Shown one piece after another: positions 1-9,808 of a DNA stretch of 64,000 nucleotides (position 1 is its first letter; every line of letters starts with the position of its first letter). The stretch comes from Andrena cerasifolii. Taxonomy: Eukaryota > Arthropoda > Insecta > Hymenoptera > Andrenidae. The stretch is taken from positions 4,645,001 through 4,709,000 of the forward strand of contig NC_135132.1 in the NCBI RefSeq assembly GCF_050908995.1, written 5' to 3'. Position numbers and translations under genes: made by a program. The notes beneath the pieces are model-generated. The model did no database searches. It was given only the letters and a program-made list of their open reading frames with translations, and was not told where the DNA came from.

Positions 1-145
1 CACACTTGAGGACTTAAAATTCTCATTTTCGATTCATTTTTGCATTACGAATCATTTTCTCTTCGGTTGCGTAATTAATTACACTACATTGTGGATCTCT
101 GAAGGAGTCAAAAATTGAGAAGAAAGTTCAAAGTGTGTTCACAAT

Positions 146-605
146 TATAAATAAAATATCTAATATATTTTATAAATAAAATATCTAAAATATTTTGTAA
201 ATAAAGTATCTAAAATATTTTATAAATAAAGCATCTAAAATATTTTATAAATAAAGCATCTAAAATATTTTATAAATAAAGCATCTAAAATATTTTATAA
301 ATAAAGCATCTAAAATATTTTATAAATAAAGCATCTAAAATATTTTATAAATAAAGCATCTAAAATATTTTATAAATAAAGCATCTAAAATATTTTATAA
401 ATAAAGCATCTAAAATATTTTATAAATAAAGCATCTAAAATATTTTATAAATAAAGCATTTAAAATATTTTATAAATAAAGCATTTAAAATATTTTATAA
501 ATAAAGTATCTAAAATATTTTATAAATAAAGTATCTAAAATATTTTATAAATAAAGTATCTAAAATATTTTATAAATAAAGTATCTAAAATATTTTATAA
601 ATATC
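146..605. repeat. 25-bp AT-rich tandem array, about 18 copies
   Basis: Units of 25 bp of the form taaataaagcatctaaaata plus tattt follow one another without spacing; the variable word starts at 156, 181, 206, 231 and every 25 bp to 581. The variants are ordered: two aaatatc units, one gtatc, nine gcatc, two gcatt, then four gtatc. Such blocks of like variants are typical of unequal exchange or slippage. No reading frame or motif gives it a function. Confidence 0.97.
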
Positions 606-940
606 TAACAATTTTGTGAATACGTAAAGGTAATTAATTTCCTTACTCGATACTAAAAATATTTATCATAAACAATTTTATCCAAAATGAATACCTAATA
701 ACAAATACCCAAAGCCCTGTAAGATTTATTTCACTGAACAAAATTGATCCTCGTTGAAGATAAAGTGAAAGAGAATCCATCACTGTTACTTGTTTTCGGA
801 GTTCATTGACATAAAATAAAGTAAAAACGAAATTGTCCAGGCGTCACTGGTGCTCTCAAAGATTCGTCGGTTTCGCATCTCTGGAATAATTGCCGTAGTA
901 AACTGTTTCCGTTCTTTCATCGGGGTGACAACTATCGACC
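606..940. other. No recognisable feature
   Basis: AT-rich spacer between the 25-bp array and the candidate promoter. I see no open frame, inverted repeat or tandem repeat in it. CpG content rises from about 840 onward toward the candidate first exon. Confidence 0.5.
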
Positions 941-957
941 ATTCGATCGTCGATAAA

Positions 958-963
958 TATAAA
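958..963 (+). promoter_or_regulatory. Candidate TATA box
   Basis: TATAAA preceded by cgataaa lies 69 bp upstream of the ATG at 1032. A start site about 25-32 bp downstream would fall near 985-992 and give a 5' leader of roughly 40-45 nt. I see no perfect arthropod initiator there, only loosely matching words, so the call depends on the reading frame downstream. Confidence 0.4.
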
Positions 964-1031
964 CCTCCGTGGATACTCTATTTAGCGAGTTAAATTGTTC
1001 GGTCCGCTTTAGATCGAACGAATTTCGAACT

Positions 1032-1105
1032 ATGTATCGGCATCGAATCACGCTGCTCTTGTGCGCGCTGCAAATATCCGGCTCTGTTGCGTTAGCAAAA
1101 AGGGG
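1032..1105 (+). CDS. Candidate first coding exon encoding a secretory signal peptide
   Basis: An ATG at 1032 opens a 25-codon frame reading MYRHRITLLLCALQISGSVA, then LAKRG, before an in-frame TAG at 1107. It has the three parts of a eukaryotic signal peptide: a basic N-terminus (RHR), a hydrophobic core (ITLLLCAL) and a small-residue cleavage site (A-L-A before K). A GT at 1106-1107 overlaps the stop codon, so the exon could end at 1105 in phase 2 with the context GGG/GTAGAA, a moderate donor. A TATA box lies at a fitting distance upstream. The mature protein is not visible, so no family can be named. First exons that carry only the signal peptide are common in insect genes for secreted proteins and receptors. 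The alternatives are a 25-residue micropeptide or chance. The next exon was not found with certainty in this window. Confidence 0.42.
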
Positions 1106-1109
1106 GTAG

Positions 1110-2650
1110 AAACAGTTCGTTCGCCCTCTAGCTTCCGTTGAAAGTGAATTACGCGACCGATTGAACGTTAAGTGCGAGCTGCAGCGTGTCCTATTTAACT
1201 TATACCTCTGGCGTCAGATAAATTTCACTTAATCGCATGATTGTTTACACGATACACAGGTGGAATTCGAAATGGAGCATTGAAAAATATTTTTTGTTGA
1301 AGCTTCAAAGCTTTACTCTGCCACATTGATATTTTGTTTATAGCACATAAAAATCGCGCAGTTTTATAGACACAGTCTTATATCTTTTTTGCTGTTTGCT
1401 TTTAAATATGTGTATCGAGGATGTTGAAGGACTTTTGTAAAAATCAAAATTGTTACGATGATAAGGGGATCTAAGGCAGAGATGGGATTTTTTTTATTTA
1501 AATAAATTTCGAGTAAGGAATAAAAGTTAAAAGAAATTATTCGTCGTAAAGAAATCAACTTTATTTGTCAAATAATCTAAAGTTAAAATAACTTTTATTT
1601 GATCCGTTATTTAAATAAGTCTTTACTTAGTTAATGCCCAAACTCTGATCTAAGGTGGCTGGAATTATTCAGAAGTCAAAATTAGACGTAATTCGGATTA
1701 TCGAGGCTCCACTTTTATTTTGGGTTTCGAAAGTAAGAGGACTTCGTTATTATTTTTGAATTGCATATTTTTTTAGCTCTGTAAGGAATTCACGAAACAT
1801 AGAAAATGGCTGCCTCTATAATTATTGTCTCTCAAATATGTAGCAAATGTTCTGCTATATACATACAATGAATATTTAAAGTATTTTTATAAATTTTCTG
1901 TTTTATGTAATTTTAAGATTTTTTGGAACTCAATTAGAGTAATAATTGAAAAATTGTGAATTTTTTAGTGATGCCCATTTTTAAATCCTTCTCCCCCAAA
2001 TTGCTTCAGTTTTCACCCTTAATAAGTAGAAATAACCATGATGTAATAATACAAAAAATAACGAAGTTTCAACTGTTTTTATTACTGGCAAAATTGCTAC
2101 ACTTCTGGAGTTTCTTATTACTTCAATTTTTAAATTGGAAGACACTTTTCTGTTTGCTGCTCTTCACGGAAATAAGCCTCGTGCACTTTTCTGCCAAGTT
2201 TTCACATGTAAGGTTGGTTGCGAGTTAGCTGTAAAATGACAGTTACTTTGCTATCTCTTTCACCTTGCATAATATTTTCCTCGACGTGTGTAGCTGTTAA
2301 TCATTCGTGGTCTAAAGTGATCTACGTCATCGGTCGTTAATCGTAATGAATTACAGACGGGGTGAAGGACACAGAACTTGACGAGTGAATAAACTTAAAG
2401 CTCAGTTCTATTACAGAAAAATTAGTAACTTTGAAATCTCCTTCACGCTAATGAAACTCCAGTTCCTTCAACACGAAATCTTTGGTTGTCGACGTTTATT
2501 TTAACATAACACTTTGACTATGATATACATAATTTTCGTAGCTAGAAAATAAATATCCACTTCTTGGAACAAAAATTGCTTAAATCTTCTAAATTTAAAT
2601 TAAACATCTTCAACGCAAAGCTCATCACCTTACAGTTGTCTCAGTCATAA
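1110..2650. other. AT-rich stretch with no recognisable feature
   Basis: If the exon at 1032-1105 is real, this is the start of its first intron. Reading frames here are short and biased by poly-T and poly-A runs. I see no terminal inverted repeats, and no strong acceptor followed by an open frame. Confidence 0.5.
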
Positions 2651-2944
2651 TAATACTAGGGGAGAGTTGGGGTGAAAGGGACATTTTTGTTTAGGACCAG
2701 ATAGTAAAAAAACTAAATAACCATTCGAGTTCTAATGGATCACATTAGAAAGGCCAGTTATCTGACAATAACAGTGCACGGTCCTAGTAAGCTTCTCTCT
2801 ATATTTATACGTCTTATTTTTCGCTTTCCAAAAAAGTGTGTCTTGTCATACAGTAACAAAAAAGTTGTTGACAGTGTAGTAAAGCGAGGTAATATTAATA
2901 TTATTCCTTTAACTATTATTTCTGCTGGTACCGAAATCACTGTA

Positions 2945-3222
2945 TCAGTGATGTCAGAATCGTGGGACGTGGGACAAATGCTTACCCCCACTATGATCTA
3001 CCGTCGTCTCCCACTATGGCCTACCGTCGCCCCCACTTTCTTCCCACCGCACTGCACACAAGCATATCCCTACTCCTGTCCATGTGAGCTGCCTGTTGGG
3101 CTGCCGAGCACGCGGACAGGAGTAGGGATATGCTTGTGTGCAGTGCGATGGGAAGAGAGTGGGGGACGACTGTAGGTCATAGTGGGGGTAAGGATTTGTC
3201 CCACGATTCTCTGGCATCACTG
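2945..3222. repeat. Foldback (inverted repeat), about 125-bp arms
   Basis: The left arm from ATCAGTGATGTCAGAATCGT reads through the words cttacccccactatga and actgcacacaagcatatccc. The right arm returns the same words in reverse complement and ends at CTCTGGCATCACTGC. A spacer of about 22 bp near 3092-3113 separates the arms. The reading frames seen here on both strands are only the translated arms. It sits inside the larger TIR element as a nested or captured palindrome. Confidence 0.85.
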
Positions 3223-3890
3223 CGCTGTATTGATGTCGACAAGACTACGAGTCGAAGTTTTTCTTAAGTTACATAAATACCACGACATTGCCAAAATATT
3301 TGTAACAAACTTTACATTAAGCTTACATACTTAAATAACATAAAATAATCCTCACATTAAAAAACAATGGATAATACTTTCATTAAAAACCAAACACATA
3401 ATCCTTAGATTAATCCAAACTATTTTAATTAAAAGATCTTGATTGGCACCAAAATTGATCAAAAACATCTTGGTGTGTGGTAAATATTCTTTTTTTACCA
3501 ATGTTCCGTTTATCGTAGTAAGGGTTTAAAGGAAACACTTAGGAAAGGGGTGTCCCTTTTATAAGTTTTTCTTGTGTCCCATAAATATGACAGCACAATT
3601 GAAAATCTAATCTCTACAGCTACAATATTAAACAAAAGATTATTTAACATACGTTTTATTGTTCCTGAATAAATATCAGTACAGATATAGTAATAAAGAA
3701 ATCAGTCATTGGTAACAGCACTTGGCAAAACGTTTCGAAAAAACATAAAAAATTTTACTTTGAGGCACAAAAAAATTCAACCGTGTATCACCGCCATCTC
3801 TAAAATGGCAGCGACTTGCAATTAGGCATGTTTGGGCATTAGGGCGGGGCGGAAAATTTAAATTTGAATTTTCAGTTGGCCTGGATGCGG

Positions 3891-4017
3891 GATAGTTGTC
3901 TTTTGATTAACCAAACACAACTGTAAAAAAATTTTGGAAAAATATTCATGTCTGCAGGTTCATGAATATTTTCCAAATTTTTTACAGTTGTGTTTGGTTA
4001 ATCAAAAGACAACTATC
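3891..4017. repeat. Near-perfect 127-bp hairpin
   Basis: Arms of 60 and 57 nt begin at GATAGTTGTCTTTTGATTAA and return at its complement TTAATCAAAAGACAACTATC. They are separated by the 10-nt loop tctgcaggtt (3951-3960). Only a few indels separate the arms. A transcript would form a long, almost fully paired stem. It could be a very young MITE or a source of small RNA. I know no microRNA with this sequence. Confidence 0.9.
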
Positions 4018-4084
4018 TTAATATAATTCAAATAATTCAATCACTCGGTTGTTTAAAAACGCTGAATACGTATATGAACTTATC

Positions 4085-4245
4085 AAACACCGCATTACCC
4101 GAAATAATCGAGCTACCCGACACAGTCGGACTACCCGTGGGCCCGTCTGTCCCGGGCCCCCGTCCGAGCCCGCCCGACTTTACCCGACCCGACCCGACCG
4201 CTCGTGTACCCGACACATTTGATTACCCGCACATCCCTAGCATGC
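4085..4245. repeat. Degenerate CCCGA-rich simple repeat
   Basis: Iterations of acccga and its variants (tacccgaca, acccgacccgacccgaccg) make a GC-rich island inside the AT-rich 2657-4340 element. It probably expanded inside the transposon. No coding frame is supported. Confidence 0.6.
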
Positions 4246-4344
4246 ATTAGTGTTGCTACAAAATGAAAATACTTTCGTCGTGGGAAGATCCTTTATCTTT
4301 CAAATAATTGCAATGTCCCTTTCATCCCACCTCTCCCCTAATAC

Positions 4345-4895
4345 AAATTAAGAGTAATTATAGCAATTTAAAATTACAACAATTCCCTTCACTTGCGAAA
4401 TAATCCTCGATTGGACAATCAAATATTTAAAACTTATTCATGGAAACCATTCTTATTTGAACAATTACTAACAATATTAATTATTTAACCTACTTCAACA
4501 ATTTCAATCTATTATTGGTAACCATCGAAGCTATTATTAATTTTAACATTTCAACTATGATCTTATCTATTTTCTAAATTTGAAATTCTTCGTAAATAGG
4601 AAACAGAATTTCTTTCAATTCGAGAACAATAAAGCAAAAAACACGCTCGAAAGTAAGCACACCGTGCTCGTAAATTGGGGAGCGCGTCTGTGTTCGTGGC
4701 GAGTGACCAGCACGCACGATATCCCGAGTGACGCTCTGTTTGGGACGCAGGTGAGACCATTTTCGCATGTCCGGTTATCAAGCAGTCATATCCGGTTTTC
4801 AGCTGTTTCGATTAAAAAATCGATTCCGTAGCGACGATTCTTTGCGCGATAACAACCCCTGGGAGAATTAGGGTCAGTAGTTATCACTCAAATTT
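4345..4895. other. No recognisable feature
   Basis: Mixed AT-rich sequence followed by a CpG-rich segment (4660-4790). A donor-like cag/gtgaga occurs at 4748-4753, but the sequence before it is not pyrimidine-rich and the local reading frames match nothing I recognise. Confidence 0.4.
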
Positions 4896-5052
4896 CATGA
4901 AAATGCCTTTCCTTCTTCAAATGAAGAAGTGCCGTTGTTTCGCCTTTTACCGCTGCGCGGCGTGTTTTCAGCGAAAACTTTTCACGCAGATAGATGTTTA
5001 TCGTGTACTCTATTTTGACATGCTTTCACGTCGATGTATGTACATACATACC

Positions 5053-5276
5053 GGACCAAACTGGACTTTCGAACTGCATGTTAATTCCAAAATTAGCATT
5101 GCTTATCTTCGTCTACGCAAACTATATGCTGTAGCGCGTGTCCCTTCTCGTAAGCAAAAACTTATCCTCACCTCTTTATTCATTACATCCTTATTTGACT
5201 ACGCTGACATAGTGTATTATCCCTGCTTAACTAAACTGTTCGATTTGCTTTTGGACTGCGAAAGTTCGATCAGATA
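5053..5276 (+). pseudogene. LINE (jockey/R1-like) reverse transcriptase fragment, 3' part
   Basis: In the frame that begins at 4897, the C-terminal part (from about residue 53) reads NWTFELHVNSKISIAYLRLR, then KLYAVARVPSRKQKLILTSL, then FITSLFDYADIVYYPCLT. The order matches the region after the catalytic domain of jockey/R1-type non-LTR reverse transcriptases: NW..H, a spacer of repeated leucine and arginine, LY, KLxLxxSLxxxxxDYxDxVY and LT. This region follows the polymerase active site in the element-encoded polyprotein. The frame ends at 5275-5277, before the rest of the normal C-terminus, and the 52 residues in front look unrelated. It is therefore a 5'-truncated, dead copy rather than a host gene. 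The family is assigned by motif spacing only; jockey, R1 or I is not resolved. Confidence 0.6.
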
Positions 5277-5309
5277 ACACCAGCAGTTATAGAGACTGGT
5301 CGGTTTAAG

Positions 5310-5416
5310 GGGTTATACCTAGTCAGGCGATCAAAAAGAGGCGAATATTTGTGGAATTTTTTTTGAAGAAGCAGAAGCATATATTTTTCCAAACTTTTTG
5401 CGTTTAAAAGGGCAAC
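5310..5416 (+). mobile_element. Solo terminal fragment of the TTAA/GGGGTTAT palindromic family
   Basis: TTAA (5306-5309) is followed by GGGGTTATACCTAGTCAGGC and about 105 bp closely matching the left arm of the 746-bp palindrome at 18693. Shared words include gaggcgaatatttgtg and actttttgcgtttaaaag. Similarity stops after ggcaac near 5416. It lies between the LINE frame and a LINE-like poly(A)/(TTA) tail, and no second TTAA end is present, so it is a truncated copy. Confidence 0.8.
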
Positions 5417-5512
5417 TTTTTCCTCTTTCTCTTTCTCGCTTTCTCATGTATTTTTTTTTTGTAAAGTGTACTGTGCAATAAAGAATTATTATTATTATTA
5501 TATTCTGAAAAG
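5417..5512 (+). mobile_element. Probable LINE 3' tail
   Basis: A pyrimidine-rich segment is followed by AATAAA (5477-5482) and a (TTA)n run (5487-5501). That arrangement is common at the 3' end of insect non-LTR elements with simple-repeat tails. It probably belongs to the LINE relic just upstream. Confidence 0.45.
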
Positions 5513-6220
5513 CATGCAACTTAAAGACTTAAGGGCTTAAAGGGACATTTTTTAAAACTGCGCCACTCAAACATCCTACTCTAAACTGCTTCTACTATAG
5601 CGGAATTATAATATATATGGGATGTCGATGAGCAGTGGGATGGCGAGACGCGTGACTCGGAGAGAAACAGCCGAAAAGCGTGCCAGCATTGTCGCGTGGA
5701 GTGAGACGGACGAAACTGTGGGGAGTTGCGTACCGGTCGTCCAGCAATACAGTCGCGTGCTTACGTATTCTATTTGTTGGGTCCCGAATAATGATAGGAA
5801 CGGGTTAAGGTACTCGGGAGGAGTGACGCCGGATAACAATAACTCTTAGGCTTTATTAAGTGATCGCACGTCTCAAGCTAAAACGTAGTGTGACATGCCA
5901 CCGTGTGGGAGCGCTGTCGGCCACGCTCCCGGAGGCATGCACAGTCCCCAACACTATTCTTTACCTATTTTATATACCTTTGTTCACTACTTAGACCTAC
6001 TTATATTAAATTGTGTTTATTTAATATTAGGACTCTATTATTGGGTCCTAAGTCATCAGATCAGTCTATAGAATCCAATTCTGATTGATGATATATTAAA
6101 TAAAAAAATAAATAAAAAAGAATACAAATTTAATATCAACTGGGCCTCAATCCTTTACAAGACCTCCATTCTCGCGTCCCATTCGCCAAAGAATCCGAAC
6201 AGCAACCAAGAGAAATCCTA
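5513..6220. other. Unclassified sequence ending in an (AAATAAA)n tail
   Basis: A CpG-rich part (5600-5950) passes into an AT-rich part that ends with ttaaataaaaaaataaataaa near 6085-6118. This is a retrotransposon-like 3' tail. Part of the block could be a retroelement end or a SINE-like copy. No frame was recognised, and no LTR pair or primer-binding site was seen. Confidence 0.3.
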
Positions 6221-6224
6221 AATA

Positions 6225-7039
6225 CAGTGGCTCACAGCCATAATCGTACACTATTTAAAATCGCATAACTTTTTTAAAATTAATCCAAACGACTTGAGTT
6301 TTTTTTTAGAAGCTAGAAGGATTAGTTTGCTAAGTGACGTGATTCGTCGTTTTGAAAAAAAAAATGCATTTGGTTGGAATAAAAAAAAAAAAAATAGAAA
6401 AGGTCGGTTTTTCAACTTTTTTGCGGAAATTCCCAAAATCAGCGATTCTCGACCTTATTCTGCGATCTTTAAGCGTTTATAGCTCAGAGGAACGTTAACC
6501 TATTTTCACGAAATTTTAGACACGTATACAACTTACTTCAATCTACAAACGGGTTTTTTGAATTTTCATTACAGGCTCACAAAAAAAGTTGAAAAAACCT
6601 TTTCCATTTTTTTTTTGCTATTCCGACCAAGTGCAATTTATTAACCCTCGGGCGGGCGCGCCAGTGAGAGTTACACGACCAGGCTCGTGGTGAACTCAGT
6701 TCACCAGTTGAAAATAATCATTTTAGTCCCCTTATATATAAAGTATCACTTCAGAAACGGTTCTTCTGTCGATATTACTAACTTTTGATTAAATGTGATG
6801 GGAAAATAATAGCAACGTACCCAAGAATGTTTATCTTCCCGAGACGTAAACAAAGAAATACGCGGATTGGTGAACTGAGTTCACCGGCGCGCCCGCTCGA
6901 GGGTTAAAAACGACGAATCACGTCACTTAGCAAACTAATCCTTCAAGCTTCTAAAAAAAAAAAAACTCAAGTCGTTTGGATTAATTTTAAAAAAGTTACG
7001 CGATTTTAAAGAGTGTACAATTACAGCTGTGAGCCACTG
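6225..7039. mobile_element. mariner/Tc1-type MITE with about 130-bp inverted arms
   Basis: The ends CAGTGGCTCACAGC and GCTGTGAGCCACTG are exact inverted copies, flanked by TA on both sides (6223-6224 and 7040-7041), the duplication produced by mariner/Tc1 transposases. Pairing continues inward through ttaatccaaacgacttgag and gtgacgtgattcgtcgttt to about 6357 on the left and 6908 on the right. The interior has no transposase. A second, TTAA-flanked element is inserted at the inner edge of the right arm (6641-6907). Confidence 0.9.
6641..6907. mobile_element. Nested TTAA-flanked (piggyBac-type) MITE
   Basis: TTAA at 6641-6644 and 6904-6907 brackets the TIRs CCCTCGGGCGGGCGCGCC and GGCGCGCCCGCTCGAGGG (17 of 18 matching). 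Inside each end lies the palindrome GGTGAACTsAGTTCACC (6689-6705 and 6869-6885); the right copy abuts the TIR. TTAA duplication and ends beginning CCC are hallmarks of piggyBac-type elements. There is no coding capacity. It interrupts the mariner-type MITE, so it is the younger of the two. Confidence 0.88.
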
Positions 7040-7044
7040 TATGT

Positions 7045-7655
7045 AGCAGAGGAGCCATGACTGTTTAATTTTCGCGCGTAGTCAGTGAACCGCGTTGCCC
7101 ATGGGTCTTTTGTTTTGATGCGGCGTTGCCTACCGGGGACCGCCGAGCGAGTCAGCCTTCGGCGTGCTTGCCGAACGTGCCAAATGTTGCGTGCGCCGTA
7201 TGTGCGGTTATGTACAAGATTCGTTCTATTCCTATATCTCTATATATGTCCAAATATATACACCTGTTCCACCATCAAACGGAGTTAAGTTTATTGAGGG
7301 AGATCCACCACACTACAAACCTCTGCACTGATAATTTTCTTGGATCCAATGTGTTTCTGTTGGGCGAGCGATAGTTCGCCCGTGCGGCCACGAGTGCGCG
7401 CCTCTGCACCGGCACGGATAGTGGTCCTCTAGGTAGTGATCATAGACATATATAGACAGAGCGTAAGCAGAGGGGGGCGTAAGATTCGCGGTAAGGGGAG
7501 CGACGCAGGCAATTCGGGTAACGCAGTGGATATACATGCCGAATGTTTCCGAAGCTAACCCAACCGGCCTGTATCTGACCTCTGCCTTTTCGCCTCCAAG
7601 TCTACCGTTCTCCTCGCCCATAGTCCCAGCTTCTGCTCCGTCTATATATGTCTAC
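7045..7655. other. CpG-rich unclassified stretch
   Basis: It has higher GC than its neighbours, with short frames on both strands and no recognisable protein, repeat or terminal structure. A segment containing a tatatgtccaaatatataca tract (about 7242-7265) recalls retroelement untranslated sequence, but I cannot support a call. Confidence 0.3.
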
Positions 7656-7657
7656 CT

Positions 7658-8308
7658 TCAAGGACTCAGTTCCTGATCACTTAAGAGTAACTACCGCGGG
7701 TTTTTAAACGTGTAAAGGGAAAACTTAACCAAATGTAAACGATTTTTTGTTATTTTAGTAAATCTGTGTCTTAGCTTTAATTTGGTATTAAAAAAGTGTG
7801 CACACAATAATAATTATTCTATAATTTAACTTTGAAAGTGAAAAATGCTAAGGGAGCAGTTTTTGATCACCTTCACACGTTTTACTGAGCTATCAAATTT
7901 TGCGTATAAATATCGAAATACTTCATAATCACTTAGTAATTTGTTAGAATAACTTTGTATCATAATATAAGCTTATTATTTGGTTTATTTTCCTAAACTG
8001 ATCAGGAATTGGGTTCTGATCAGGAACTGGGTCCTTGACGGTATGGTACTGATCGGAAAATGTGTCCACCATTTTGCCCTATAGCGGAAGTCACAAATCG
8101 GCGGGCACATTTTAAAAGAACTGCTCACCTTAGTTCAAAGATCACACGCCTCAGTATTAAATGAAGTTTGCTGCTGATCCCACTTTTCGCTGAATGTTGT
8201 GGAGTCCAATTGGTAGATCTTATTTACTTGCTCTCTCTCTCTAATCCCGGCTTAGGAGAGCAATGGCGTCGACCAATAGAAAACGCGGACACATTTTCCG
8301 ATCACTAC
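7658..8308. repeat. Cluster of related terminal repeats (two probable MITEs side by side)
   Basis: TCAAGGACTCAGTTCCTGAT, ending CA (7658-7679), is inverted at 8017-8038 with one mismatch. A second pair, GTACTGATCGGAAAATGTGT ending CC (8046-8067), is inverted at 8287-8308, also with one mismatch. The two pairs resemble each other (TGATCrGGAAmTGkGTCC), and a further direct copy lies at 7998-8014. This suggests one family inserted or rearranged twice. I found no clear target duplications. Confidence 0.7.
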
Positions 8309-8309
8309 C

Positions 8310-9370
8310 TAGGGAATCACTAGACACGCACATCTTGCGTGCACGAGTAGTACCAACCCGGCCCGGCAGAGCAGACGACGTCCTAACCTATGTATTTCCA
8401 TTTATGCAACAATATACCACTAGTATTATCGGAATCGTCTGTATCATTGCATTCCGATACAACGCGTGGATTAGTAACAGTTTCGTTTATTTTCAAACAA
8501 GAAATGGCAGCGAAAGTTAGCGACTTTCTGCCAGAGTTTCCAGGCCCGGGTGGCTCTGGATTTGTTCATATCGTGGCCAGTAACCGCAGACATGGTGTCG
8601 GCGTTGGTCAGTCGTCCCTCTGAATTATTAAAGCCGAGTCAACGCAGCTGCATGTAAATTCGTGTACCTGCCTCCTCTGCGACCTTCCCCCCTCCTCTCT
8701 TTCTCTCTCTTCTCTATCTGGCCCTCTTCATCCGCCTTTCCCCCGGACCCAGCACCCTCCGGCTTTCAGCGTATGTGTTGCTCGAATGCTTTCGCTACTC
8801 GGCCATTCTCTCCGCGCTTTGTTTGTCGCTGCACTAGCCCTTCTTCGCACGCGCGACACGGATTATTGTTTGCTCGCTCGTGCGCGCAATTATGCATGTC
8901 GACAACCGTGCTTCGGGGCTGAAATTGTGAACGGGTCAATGGTATTTGGTGCCATTTTTTTTAATGAACCTATATCACTATTACAAGGATCGCTTGTTTA
9001 GTGGGTTACAACGGGGATTTTTTTATTTAAATATATATATATAAAGTGCGGGGTAGTTAAAATCACGCACTTGAATGAGTAAGTAGGATGAAATGATGAA
9101 ATGAATATTTTTAGAGTTTTGGATAGATCTGCTTTGGAATTATATAAATTCCGATGAATTCCTGGCCTGCATCAGAGTATTTCATTGTGCGTTCGCCCTT
9201 GTGAATCTTTTATATCGGTAGCCAAAGGATGGGTGGAATTACACTTTTTATTAAGAAGATAGCCAGTTGGTTATAGGCTGAGGATGAAGAGTAAGGGCAA
9301 GATAAGAAAGTACATATATGTATAAGTACTTAGAAGGGACATCACCCAACTGTCACGCGCTGATTTTGAT
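8310..9370. other. No recognisable gene; pyrimidine-rich run near 8690-8730
   Basis: A CpG-rich block (8320-8640) is followed by a CT-rich run (cctcctctctttctctctct) and a mixed block. The frames present do not resemble known proteins. From 9000 onward it is AT-rich spacer. Confidence 0.4.
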
Positions 9371-9371
9371 G

Positions 9372-9808
9372 AGGTTAAAAAATATTTGGCACGTATTTTT
9401 TTTATCGATTAACGTCCATATCTAGGAGGTGACATCAGCCCCCAAATGTGGGGGTGAAAAATACACTTGCCATAATATCTCTGACACTACACACTATAGA
9501 GAAAAATCTTTCAGACAAAAATGATGTACTTTTTTGCAACAAATTGAACCACGTAATCAGATTCGCAATACGTTAATTTGTTTAAACAATATACTAAAAG
9601 TAGTAATTTTTCACCGAATCTGATTACGTGACTGGTTTTGTCATAAAAAAATACATCATTTTCGTCTAAAAGATTTTCCTCAACAGTGCATAGTTCCCGA
9701 GATATTGGGGGAAATTTATTTTCCACCCCCAACTTTGAGGGATGATTTCATCCACTAGATATGGACGTTCGCCGATAAAAAGCTTGTCACATATTTTTTC
9801 GAGAACCA
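9372..9808. repeat. Imperfect foldback element, about 435 bp
   Basis: The left arm (taacgtccatatctag, gcccccaaatgtgggggtg, cagacaaaaatgatgta) returns inverted on the right (tacatcattttcgtct, caccccc..., ctagatatggacgtt). The centre also pairs (acgtaatcagattcg with cgaatctgattacgt). Arm divergence is higher than in the other palindromes, so it looks older. No target duplication was identified. Confidence 0.8.

Larger units (their letters stand above)
2657..4340. mobile_element. Non-autonomous DNA transposon with about 30-bp TIRs and 4-bp duplication
   Basis: The left end TAGGGGAGAGTTGGGGTGAA, running on to AAGGGACATT, is matched in reverse by AATGTCCCTTTCATCCCACC running on to TCTCCCCTA at the right end (4311-4340), with about 3 mismatches in 30. 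The same tetranucleotide ATAC flanks both ends (2653-2656 and 4341-4344), consistent with a 4-bp target duplication. The interior has no long conserved frame but holds two separate palindromes (2945-3222, 3891-4017), so it is probably composite. A 4-bp duplication would fit, for example, the Sola superfamily, but that is inference. Confidence 0.7.

Noticed and set aside
2735..3220. Frames on both strands around 2735-3220
   Set aside because: They are read-through of the palindrome at 2945-3222 inside a transposable element.
4740..4760. cag/gtgaga at 4748 as a third recursive splice site
   Set aside because: No pyrimidine tract precedes it; it is only a donor-like word in a GC-rich segment.
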